The translations under genes and the position numbers were made by a program. DNA of 54,891 nt from Pseudidiomarina sp. (GTDB lineage Bacteria > Pseudomonadota > Gammaproteobacteria > Enterobacterales > Alteromonadaceae). This document shows, in pieces, positions 42,722 through 49,736 of this stretch. Below the pieces are notes generated by a model. It was not told the origin of the DNA and ran no database searches. It worked only from the letters and a program-made list of their open reading frames with translations. Where the stretch lies: contig JALQTK010000009.1 of the NCBI GenBank assembly GCA_023260975.1, positions 1 to 54,891 of the forward strand, read 5' to 3'. The stretch's first letter is position 1. Every line of letters starts with the position of its first letter.

Positions 42722-44032
42722 ATGGCCAATTCAGACCCAACTTCACTGACACAAGCGACATTACCTGCGGCCAACCGAGCCTTGTTGCTTGCAACCCTGG
42801 CGTTTTCGGCCTGCTTTTCGGTCTGGACCTTATACGCTGTTATGGGTATCACACTGCAAGTTCAGCTGAATTTGACTGCCACCGAATACGGCGTATTACT
42901 GGCCGCGCCGATTTTTACTGGTGCGATACTGCGACTGCCGCTTGGCATCTTGGCAGACAAGCTCAGTGCCCGGCTCTTATGGTTAGTGCAAATGCTGGCG
43001 GTGGTGCCTGCACTGTTATTGTTGCCACTGGCTAACAGCTACAGCAGCTATTTGTTATTGGGTTTATGGTTCGGTATCAGTGGCGTTTCTTTTAGTCTTG
43101 GCGTGCGTTATGTCAGCCAGTGGTTTGCTTCCAGTAGTCAGGGACGGTCTTTGGGCTTGTTCGGCGTGGGTAACGCCGGTGTTGCCATTACCTTTGTCTT
43201 AGTGCCGTTAGCCATTGAATACGTGGGCTGGCACTGGGTTGGGCCGATATACGGCACAGGGCTACTGCTGATCACGGTGTTATTCGCCTTGCTGGCGCCA
43301 AAAGAGCCAACCCAAGATACTGCAGCACGCCCCGCCCTTAGCCTACGCCAATTATCAACCGATGCCCGTATTTGGCGCTTTTCGTTGTACTACTATTTTG
43401 TTTTTGGCAGTTTTCTCGCGTTGCTGTTGTGGCTGCCACAATATTATATGCAGGCGTACCGCATGGACGTACAACAAGCGATGGCATTTACCCTGTTTTT
43501 TGCCGCAACCTCATCGATGGTGCGGGCTTTAGGTGGCTGGTTTGCCGATCGCTATGGTGGCCGTGCGGTTAACTGGAGCGTGTTCTGGGTCTGTATTGTC
43601 TGTCTGTTCTTTTTAAGTTATCCGCCCACCACGATGGTGATCCATGGTCTGGAAAAAGATGTGCAGCTGGAGATCGCCATGAACGTATGGTGGTTCACCT
43701 TACTGATCTTCATCATAGGTGTCGCCCAGGGTTTTGGCCGGGCCAGTGTGTATAAAGTGATCCATGATTATTACCCACATCATATGGGCAGTGCCGGTGG
43801 CTTCGTCTCTGCAATAGGTGCTTTAGGCGGCTGCACCCTGCCCATTATGTTTGGCGTCGCGCAAGATGTGCTGGGCATTGTTACCGGCTGTTTTATGATT
43901 TTGTACGGTGTGTTGGCACTTTGCATGATCACTATGTTTTTCGCCAATCAGGCCGCGCAATACCAACAAAAACTCATCGCGGCACAAGCCAATAACTTTT
44001 TGCTGACTGACGATGACAGCACAGACGAGTAG
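42722..44032 (+). CDS. NarK1-type nitrate/nitrite MFS transporter
   Basis: 436-residue transporter with 12 helices. Start (TLAFSACFSVWTLYAVMGI), the signature GRSLGLFGVGNAGVAITFV and RALGGWFADRYGGR, and the ending region YYPHHMGSAGGFVSAIGALGG are typical of the compact NarK1 branch, often a nitrate/proton symporter. An ATG directly follows a GTG; I use the ATG. It is followed by nnrS after 11 bases, so the two are probably co-transcribed. This is the third NarK-family gene in the island. Confidence 0.9.
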   Translation: MANSDPTSLTQATLPAANRALLLATLAFSACFSVWTLYAVMGITLQVQLNLTATEYGVLLAAPIFTGAILRLPLGILADKLSARLLWLVQMLAVVPALLLLPLANSYSSYLLLGLWFGISGVSFSLGVRYVSQWFASSSQGRSLGLFGVGNAGVAITFVLVPLAIEYVGWHWVGPIYGTGLLLITVLFALLAPKEPTQDTAARPALSLRQLSTDARIWRFSLYYYFVFGSFLALLLWLPQYYMQAYRMDVQQAMAFTLFFAATSSMVRALGGWFADRYGGRAVNWSVFWVCIVCLFFLSYPPTTMVIHGLEKDVQLEIAMNVWWFTLLIFIIGVAQGFGRASVYKVIHDYYPHHMGSAGGFVSAIGALGGCTLPIMFGVAQDVLGIVTGCFMILYGVLALCMITMFFANQAAQYQQKLIAAQANNFLLTDDDSTDE

Positions 44033-44043
44033 AGGGAAATAGC

Positions 44044-45246
44044 ATGCAAATAACCGATTTGGCAACGGAGCAAAAGTTGCTGCCGTTATTACGTCAGGCC
44101 TTTCGCCCGATGTTTTTATTCGGCGCAGCATTCAGTGCCATTGCGATGTTACTATGGCTGTTGGCATTATCCGGCCACCTGCAATTAACGCCTTTTGCCA
44201 ACATGCTGTTTTGGCATAGCCACGAAATGCTATTTGGCTTTGTCTGCGCTATTGTCATTGGCTTTCTACTGACCGCGGTGCAAAACTGGACCGGGCTGCG
44301 GGCGCCTCATGGTAAGACGCTGCTGTTGATCAGCATGTTATGGCTCGCGGGGCGACTAGTGCTGTTGTTTGGTCAGACGTTGCCGCTGTATCTGGTTGCG
44401 GCAATCGATCTGAGCTTTTTACCAGTCTGCGCTTTTTTACTTGCCTTACCACTGCTGCGGGTGGGACAAACACGTAATCTGTTTTTTGTACCGGTACTAC
44501 TGCTGCTGACTGCTTGTAACCTGCTTATGTACATCGGTGTAGCATCACAGCGTTACGAACTAGTTCAGATGGGCAGCCAAAATGCGGTGTGGTTAATAAC
44601 CCTACTGATGGCCATTGTCGGCGGCCGGGTGATGCCAATGTTTACCGCTAATGGCACACAAACGAAGAAGGTTGACGCCATAGTCTGGCTGGATCGCGCT
44701 GCTCTGGGCTCGCTCTGGCTTATATTTGTGCTGCATTTTTTTGCTCTGGCTGCGCAGCTGCCGCCATTGCTGATGAGCAGTTTATTTGGCTTTAGCGCCT
44801 TGCTTACCGCCCTGCGCTGCCTGCGCTGGAAGATTTGGCTCACTGTTAAGGTGCCGCTGTTGTGGTCACTGCATTTAGCCTACTGGTGTATACCGCTTGG
44901 CCTGGCACTATACAGCGCCCGTTACGCCGGAGTGAATATCAGCAACAGCATAGCGCTGCATACTTTAACGGCCGGCGCTATGGGCAGCATGATTTTAAGC
45001 ATGATGGCCCGGGTGTCACTGGGACACAGTGGCCGGGTTTTGCAGCCTCATGTGGTGATGTCATTGGCCTTTGTCCTCGTTCTGGCCTCAGCCCTGTGTC
45101 GCACGCTGTTACTATGGCTGTTTCCTGCCGACACCATGCTATGGCTATGGTTAGCCGCCTCGGGTTGGGTGCTGGCTTACTTGCTGTATGTGCTGGTGTA
45201 TTTCCCTGTTTTAACAACACCCAGAGCGGACGGCAGACCCGGCTAA
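44044..45246 (+). CDS. nnrS: NnrS family haem-copper membrane protein
   Basis: 400-residue membrane protein with about 12 helices and many His residues (FWHSHEMLFGFVCAIVIGF; SIALHTLTAGAMGSMILSMMAR; VSLGHSGR), the NnrS pattern. NnrS protects cells against nitric oxide and nitrosative stress in Vibrio and Rhodobacter, but its reaction is not settled. Good ribosome site (AGAGGGAA). Presence here fits NO formed as a side product of nitrate/nitrite metabolism. Confidence 0.92.
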   Translation: MQITDLATEQKLLPLLRQAFRPMFLFGAAFSAIAMLLWLLALSGHLQLTPFANMLFWHSHEMLFGFVCAIVIGFLLTAVQNWTGLRAPHGKTLLLISMLWLAGRLVLLFGQTLPLYLVAAIDLSFLPVCAFLLALPLLRVGQTRNLFFVPVLLLLTACNLLMYIGVASQRYELVQMGSQNAVWLITLLMAIVGGRVMPMFTANGTQTKKVDAIVWLDRAALGSLWLIFVLHFFALAAQLPPLLMSSLFGFSALLTALRCLRWKIWLTVKVPLLWSLHLAYWCIPLGLALYSARYAGVNISNSIALHTLTAGAMGSMILSMMARVSLGHSGRVLQPHVVMSLAFVLVLASALCRTLLLWLFPADTMLWLWLAASGWVLAYLLYVLVYFPVLTTPRADGRPG

Positions 45247-45252
45247 CACTAT

Positions 45253-45268
45253 TACCCATGAAGGGGTA
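45253..45268. promoter_or_regulatory. Perfect NarL/NarP 7-2-7 operator
   Basis: TACCCAT-GA-AGGGGTA: two inverted heptamers, both exact matches to TACYYMT, separated by two bases. This is the highest-affinity layout for NarL and NarP. It lies 30 bases upstream of a perfect FNR box. Confidence 0.88.
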
Positions 45269-45282
45269 ATGTCAGCTAGTCT

Positions 45283-45296
45283 TTGATTTATATCAA
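45283..45296 (+). promoter_or_regulatory. FNR box before the DGC-domain pseudogene
   Basis: TTGAT-TTAT-ATCAA, perfect palindrome. A class II start would fall near 45331, 26 bases before the ATG at 45357. With the NarL site it forms a textbook anaerobic, nitrate-responsive promoter. Confidence 0.88.
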
Positions 45297-45356
45297 GCTG
45301 CACGGTAGTCAGACTTTTACACTGAGCTGAGTAATAACCAAGACAAGGCCAATAAC

Positions 45357-45654
45357 ATGACTACCGAACGCAACGAAAAGCCGCTGATTTATGCCTGCTC
45401 GGGCTGTTCCAACGTAGCCCAGCTGGCGAATGATCTGGCAGTCGGGCAGGCAAATTCTGGCAGTAGATGGCTGCCCGCTCAATTGTGTCAGGCACTGTCT
45501 GGCGAAAATAAACGTGACACCTACCTGGCACCTTGAGCTGACATCGTTAGGCTTTAAAAAGCGCAACCATCAAAATTGTGATTTGGCCGATACCTATAAA
45601 CTGGTGCAAATGGTACACAGCGAATTTTTAAAACCTGAAACAAGTCGCTGCTAA
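45357..45654 (+). pseudogene. DGC-domain putative zinc-binding protein, broken by internal deletion/frameshift
   Basis: The first frame (45357-45536) encodes a family-typical start, EKPLIYACSGCSNVAQLANDLAV, then drifts into an unrelated reading. The true continuation is in another frame from about 45439 (SGRQILAVDGCPLNCVRHCL ... GFKKRNHQNCD), containing the DGC motif. The family (DGC domain, about 120-130 residues, often beside NnrS) normally has roughly 30 residues between these parts, including another Cys, which are missing. So a deletion removed them and shifted frame. The promoter region looks intact. Sequencing error alone would not restore the missing residues. Confidence 0.75.
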
Positions 45655-46421
45655 GCCAGTCGGCATACCGGACAAGCATCATTCTTAGTCAGATTAAACT
45701 GGCGCCACTGCCCCGTTAAGGCGTCAAATAATTGCAGTTTGCCAAATAATGCTGAACCCACGCCGGCGAGAATTTTTACCGCTTCCAATGCCTGCATACT
45801 GCCAATCACGCCTACCACAGGACTTAAGATACCGGCCTCCATACAGGTTAGTTGCTGCTCACCAAACAACTGGCTCAAACACTTATAACAAGCTCCATCA
45901 CCCTGCATACTAAAACTGGCAACCTGTCCTTCAAAGCGAATAGCCGCGCCGGATACCAGCGGCACTCTGGCTCGCACGCAAGCGGCATTTATCGCATTGC
46001 GACTTGCCAGATTGTCAGTGCAGTCGAGCACCAATGAATACTCGGGTACTAATATGGCTAACTGCTCAGCCGTTAACCGCTGTTGCAGCACATTAATATC
46101 AATTTCGGAATTTAACTGGCGCAAACTGACAGCAGCTTGTTGTGCCTTGCTTTGGCCGATATCAACCTCGCGAAACAATATTTGCCGCTGTAAATTACTG
46201 CGATCAATGCTATCGTCATCAACCAATGTCAGACTACCGACGCCACTTGCCACCAGATATGGCGCTGCAGCACAACCAAGCCCGCCTACCCCGATCAGCA
46301 AAACCTTGCTCGCTAGCAAGGCTTCCTGACCGAGAAAGTCCATGGCCGGTAACATCAATTGGCGACTGTAGCGCAGTGCCTGCTGCGTACTAAGGTGCTG
46401 TGTATCAAGTTGTTTTGTCAT
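45651..46421 (-). CDS. moeB: Molybdopterin-synthase adenylyltransferase MoeB (ThiF/HesA family)
   Basis: Activates the MoaD C-terminus by adenylylation so it can receive sulfur. 256 residues (E. coli MoeB 249). Seen: RYSRQLMLPAMDFLGQEAL, nucleotide-binding GVGGLGCAAAPYLVASGVG, VDDDSIDRSNLQRQILF, LDCTDNLASRNAIN, and two zinc CxxC pairs (CYKCL and CPVCRLA). It could in principle serve ThiS too, but the absence of thi genes and presence of all other Moco genes favours MoeB. It lies just downstream of norR in the same direction, and overlaps the DGC pseudogene end. Confidence 0.9.
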   Translation of the reverse strand: MTKQLDTQHLSTQQALRYSRQLMLPAMDFLGQEALLASKVLLIGVGGLGCAAAPYLVASGVGSLTLVDDDSIDRSNLQRQILFREVDIGQSKAQQAAVSLRQLNSEIDINVLQQRLTAEQLAILVPEYSLVLDCTDNLASRNAINAACVRARVPLVSGAAIRFEGQVASFSMQGDGACYKCLSQLFGEQQLTCMEAGILSPVVGVIGSMQALEAVKILAGVGSALFGKLQLFDALTGQWRQFNLTKNDACPVCRLA

Positions 46422-46431
46422 AGAACCGACC

Positions 46432-47958
46432 TTATTTTAAACCCAGCCGCTGCGCTAACTTGTGCAGGTTACTGGGATCAAGCTGTAACTGGCGGGCCGC
46501 ATCTGACCAACTGCCGTTATGCCGTTGTAATGCCTGTTTAATCAGCTGCCGCTGTAACTGATTTACCGCAGGTTTTAATCCAGTGATGTTATGTTCATTG
46601 CCCGTCTGTGGCTGATTGTCGGTAGCCGGCACTGCCACCGGGTCAATATCCAGAAACTCTGCTTCCAGGGTAACAATATCACTGCGCTTTGCCCCCTGAC
46701 TTAATGCTTTAATTGCTGAGCGACTTATCACATGCTCCAGTTCGCGGACATTACCCGGCCAGCTATAATTTTGCAGCGCCAGCTCCGCTGCCAATGATAA
46801 ACGTAGTGCTCTTACCCCAAGGCGTGTGCGGTTTAACTCCAGAAAATGCCCAACCAACAAAGGAATGTCGTCACGGCGCTCGCGCAGCGGAGGAATAGGT
46901 AACGGATATACCGACAACCGATGGTATAAATCGGCGCGAAACTCACCATTTTTTACCTGCTGTTTTAAATCACGGTTGGTTGCTGCAATCAGCCGTACAT
47001 TTACCTGACGGGTTTTATCTGCGCCGAGGCGCTGGATCTCGCCATTTTGCAAGACCCGCAGCAATTTTGCCTGCACCGATAAGGGCAGCTCACCCACTTC
47101 ATCTAAAAATAGCGTACCACCGTCAGCCGCCTCAAAGCGGCCAGCGCGTTCGCTTTGCGCGCCCGAAAATGCCCCCTTGTTATGGCCAAACAGTTCACTT
47201 TCCGCCAGGCTTTCCGGCAATGCGGCACAGTTTATATAGATCATGGGTTTATCCGCCCGGCCCGAGCAGCGATGCAAATGACGGGCAAACAGCTCTTTAC
47301 CGACACCGGTCTCACCTAATAGCAGCACAGGTAAGTCAGCACTGGCAACAACGGCCAGCTCCTGCAGAATTTGCTTTAGTACTTTGCTTTGGCCTATTAG
47401 CTCATAAGCCTGGTTAGCGGTACTTTCAGGCATGTGCGCAGCGGCCTGATGATTAAGCTTCAATGCCCGGTTGGCTTGCTCAAGCTCGGTCATACGCACC
47501 GCAGCTTCAACCAACAGACTGTATCGCTGTAGCTCATATACCGCCGCGGCAGAAAAACTCCCCGCAACCAGTGCATCTAAGGTTAATACTCCCCAACAAC
47601 GCCCTTCGGTATAGAGTGCAATTCCCAGGCAGTCATGCACTGGCAGTGCTTTACCGGGCTGCTCACAGAGCAAACCATCGTAAGGGTCGGGTAACTCAGA
47701 TGCCGGTTCGAACCTGACAGGGTTGCGGCTGGCTAAAATCGCAGCTAAGCGCGGATGCTGTGATACCACAAAACGCCGCCCCTGCGCCTCTTTTACCAAG
47801 CCATGCAGCGCAACGGGCTTTAATACATCCTGCTCTAACTTTAACAGTGCCACGGCGCCACAACTAAAATGACTGCGCAAGGTACTGACCAGTCGTTGTA
47901 AGCGCGCTGCTGCTGGCAATTCTGTGACTAAGTCCGCCACTAAACTTTCTTGTAGCAT
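46432..47958 (-). CDS. norR: NO-responsive sigma-54 activator NorR
   Basis: 508-residue enhancer-binding protein: N-terminal GAF domain (about residues 20-165) that senses nitric oxide through non-haem iron in E. coli NorR, central AAA+ domain (GETGVGKELFARHLH; FLDEVGELPLSVQAKLLRVLQ; ATNRDLKQQVKNGEFRADLYHRL), and a C-terminal Fis-type helix-turn-helix (WSDAARQLQLDPSNLHKLAQRLGLK). The sigma-54 contact loop reads GAFSGA instead of the usual GAFTGA. It is divergent from ytfE, with three GT-N7-AC sites and a sigma-54 promoter between them. Confidence 0.93.
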   Translation of the reverse strand: MLQESLVADLVTELPAAARLQRLVSTLRSHFSCGAVALLKLEQDVLKPVALHGLVKEAQGRRFVVSQHPRLAAILASRNPVRFEPASELPDPYDGLLCEQPGKALPVHDCLGIALYTEGRCWGVLTLDALVAGSFSAAAVYELQRYSLLVEAAVRMTELEQANRALKLNHQAAAHMPESTANQAYELIGQSKVLKQILQELAVVASADLPVLLLGETGVGKELFARHLHRCSGRADKPMIYINCAALPESLAESELFGHNKGAFSGAQSERAGRFEAADGGTLFLDEVGELPLSVQAKLLRVLQNGEIQRLGADKTRQVNVRLIAATNRDLKQQVKNGEFRADLYHRLSVYPLPIPPLRERRDDIPLLVGHFLELNRTRLGVRALRLSLAAELALQNYSWPGNVRELEHVISRSAIKALSQGAKRSDIVTLEAEFLDIDPVAVPATDNQPQTGNEHNITGLKPAVNQLQRQLIKQALQRHNGSWSDAARQLQLDPSNLHKLAQRLGLK

Positions 47959-47959
47959 G

Positions 47960-48014
47960 GTGTTATTGACCCTGATGGGTATTTTTTACCCGAGTTTTGT
48001 TGGGTTTAATCTAC
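47960..48014 (+). promoter_or_regulatory. Three NorR-type GT-N7-AC sites upstream of ytfE
   Basis: Sites at 47960-47970 (GT-GTTATTG-AC), 47979-47989 (GT-ATTTTTT-AC, inside GGGTA-5-TACCC) and 48004-48014 (GT-TTAATCT-AC). E. coli NorR binds three such cores upstream of norVW. The first site touches the norR start, so it may also autoregulate. Confidence 0.65.
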
Positions 48015-48056
48015 CATAGGCCTTAATAAAGCTATATAAATCAAAGGTGGTAGTTT

Positions 48057-48072
48057 TGGCCTGACTCTTGCG
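48057..48072 (+). promoter_or_regulatory. Sigma-54 promoter of ytfE
   Basis: TGGCCTG-ACTC-TTGCG matches TGGCACG-N4-TTGCW closely, with GG (-24) and GC (-12) correctly spaced by ten bases. It is 57 bases before the ytfE ATG and 43 bases after the last NorR-type site. Confidence 0.78.
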
Positions 48073-48128
48073 ATATGTGGTTAGTCGCCCTTAGGCGACC
48101 CATTAACCCATGCATAACGGAGTACTCT

Positions 48129-48848
48129 ATGTCAGCTATCACATCAACTGCATTGTTAGCACAACCCCTGGGCCAGTTAGCGACGACTATTGCCGGCGCT
48201 ACCAGCGTATTTCATCAGTATAAATTGGATTTTTGCTGTGGCGGCAAACAGAGCCTGGCTGATGCGCTGGCTAAAAAAGGGCTGGATGCGACACCGGTTT
48301 TAGTAGCACTGCAACAATTGCAACATCAGGATGGCGAATTACCAGAGTGGCGAAGCCAACCGGTAAAAGCACTGATTGAACACATATTAGAGCGTTTTCA
48401 TCAGCGTCATCGCAGGCAGTTGCCGGAACTTATCCGTTTGGCTCGTCGCGTAGAGCATGTTCATGCCAATGACTTAAATTGCCCAACAGGTTTAACGCAA
48501 CATCTGGAAGAGATGTATCAGGAGCTGGAAAGTCATATGATGAAAGAAGAACAAATCCTCTTTCCAATGCTAGCTGGCGGTATTTACCCATCAGGGCCGA
48601 TCAGCGTAATGGAAGAAGAACACCTGCAACACGGTGACGCACTGGAAACTTTAGATAAGCTCACTAACAACATTACGCTGCCAGAGGATGCCTGCAACAC
48701 CTGGACCGCGCTGTATTTAGGCTTGCAAGAGTTAAAAGAAGATTTAATGCAGCATATTTTGCTGGAAAATGAAATTTTGTTTGTGCAACAGCAGACAAAA
48801 CCGGCGCACGGAAGCGACGGCCAGAGTTGTTGTGGTAGTTGCCAATAA
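48129..48848 (+). CDS. ytfE: Di-iron Fe-S cluster repair protein YtfE (Ric/DnrN)
   Basis: Hemerythrin-like di-iron protein that repairs iron-sulfur clusters damaged by nitric oxide and releases or handles NO. 239 residues. N-terminal ScdA-type region with the motif LDFCCGG (about residues 34-40); hemerythrin-type ligands HRRQLPELIRLARRVEHVH, SHMMKEEQILFPML, EEEHLQHGDAL and HILLENEILF. An unusual short C-terminal tail ends CCGSCQ. The ATG at 48129 is chosen over an earlier frame start for its family N-terminus. It should be NorR/sigma-54 controlled. Last gene before the right island junction. Confidence 0.95.
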   Translation: MSAITSTALLAQPLGQLATTIAGATSVFHQYKLDFCCGGKQSLADALAKKGLDATPVLVALQQLQHQDGELPEWRSQPVKALIEHILERFHQRHRRQLPELIRLARRVEHVHANDLNCPTGLTQHLEEMYQELESHMMKEEQILFPMLAGGIYPSGPISVMEEEHLQHGDALETLDKLTNNITLPEDACNTWTALYLGLQELKEDLMQHILLENEILFVQQQTKPAHGSDGQSCCGSCQ

Positions 48849-48892
48849 TACTCCCTGATAAACTTATAGCAGTCTACAAGACTTCAAAGTCC

Positions 48893-48943
48893 CCACCTTG
48901 ACATGGTGGGGGTCGGTAGTTCGAGTCTACTCGGACGCACCAA
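48893..48943 (+). repeat. Right 51-bp direct repeat (attR-like), partial tRNA-Val copy
   Basis: Exact copy of 6313-6363: anticodon-loop to CCA of tRNA-Val without the 5' half, so it cannot form a functional tRNA. It marks the right end of the island, 45 bases after ytfE. Confidence 0.93.
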
Positions 48944-48967
48944 TTCTTCAGTTTCGAGCACACAGCC

Positions 48968-49186
48968 ATGATAAAAAAGCTTATTTTTCCAACCCTAATG
49001 AGTTGCTATATGGCGCTGTTAATGACCGGGCTTATCACCTATATCAACACTGGTTTTGGCGATGGTTTTGGCTGGCGCTGGTTACAAGCGTTCCTAATTG
49101 CCTGGCCAATAGCTGGGTTGCTGGTGCTGTTAGGTGGCCAACGTATTCGTGCGCTGAGTGAGCACATCGCTGCTCGACTCAAATAA
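48968..49186 (+). CDS. DUF2798-family small membrane protein
   Basis: 72-residue protein with two hydrophobic helices (IFPTLMSCYMALLMTGLITYI and WLQAFLIAWPIAGLLVLLG) joined by a short GFGDGFGWRW loop, the appearance of DUF2798 proteins. Function unknown. It lies 25 bases beyond the right repeat and belongs to the backbone, so before island insertion it would have been the gene just downstream of tRNA-Val. The ribosome site is not strong. Confidence 0.75.
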   Translation: MIKKLIFPTLMSCYMALLMTGLITYINTGFGDGFGWRWLQAFLIAWPIAGLLVLLGGQRIRALSEHIAARLK

Positions 49187-49393
49187 TCCCTACTCGAATA
49201 TAGCTTGACTCTGCACTGAATAAGCGTAGAGTGAGCGCCGTTGGATAGAAACAGTCAATTAAATCATCTCTACGTCGTGTTCTTAGCATTACATCTTCGT
49301 CCTGAGTTTTAAGTTTCATTTTTTACCCCGCACCATGCCATCAATAGCTTCCGCTTTGATGGTAAATTTATCTTACTATTCAGGAATATAATT

Positions 49394-49603
49394 ATGTCTA
49401 CTACAGTAACTGGCGTTGTAAAATGGTTTAACGAAGCAAAAGGTTTTGGTTTTATTGAGCAACAAGGTGGCGCAGACGTATTTGCTCACTTCAGTGCCAT
49501 TGCCAGCACCGGCTTCAAAACTTTGACCGAAGGTCAGAAAGTATCGTTTACTATCACTAAAGGCCCTAAAGGCCCACAAGCTGAGAACATCGTTGCTATC
49601 TAA
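49394..49603 (+). CDS. Cold-shock protein, CspA family
   Basis: 69-residue nucleic-acid-binding OB-fold protein acting as an RNA chaperone. RNP1 is KGFGFIE and RNP2 is VFAHF; the start [17 protein letters not shown] is diagnostic. AGGAA precedes the ATG. The roughly 200-base upstream region (49187-49393) has no gene and probably contains the promoter and a long leader as in other csp genes. A strong terminator follows. Which paralogue it is cannot be told. Confidence 0.96.
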   Translation: MSTTVTGVVKWFNEAKGFGFIEQQGGADVFAHFSAIASTGFKTLTEGQKVSFTITKGPKGPQAENIVAI

Positions 49604-49637
49604 TCGATAACAATAGCGTTTTCGCAACGCATTAGCT

Positions 49638-49672
49638 AAAGCCGCAACGGATCTCCGCTGCGGCTTTTTTAT
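49638..49672 (+). terminator. Terminator after the cold-shock gene
   Basis: AAAGCCGCA-loop-TGCGGCTTTTTT: eight-base GC-rich stem with a long T run. Confidence 0.95.
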
Positions 49673-49736
49673 TGGATTTGTTACCGCGTGGGTGTGGTAA
49701 ACTGCTTTGCAACAATCGTCACTCGCGGTGTTTATC

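Larger units (their letters stand above)
6313..48943. mobile_element. tRNA-Val genomic island carrying anaerobic nitrate respiration
   Basis: Region between two identical 51-base copies of the tRNA-Val 3' end. Everything inside is coherent accessory cargo: Moco synthesis, molybdate uptake, narGHJI with NarXL, transporters, class III ribonucleotide reductase, O2-independent ubiquinone synthesis and NO response. Genes outside are housekeeping or ordinary chromosomal. No integrase, excisionase, transfer gene or transposase was found in any frame, so the island is either immobilised or depends on an integrase elsewhere. Island status rests on the direct repeat and gene content. Confidence 0.88.

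Noticed and set aside
45430-45654. Independent small gene starting at 45430
   Set aside because: It is the out-of-frame C-terminal part of the DGC-domain protein, lacking its own ribosome site.
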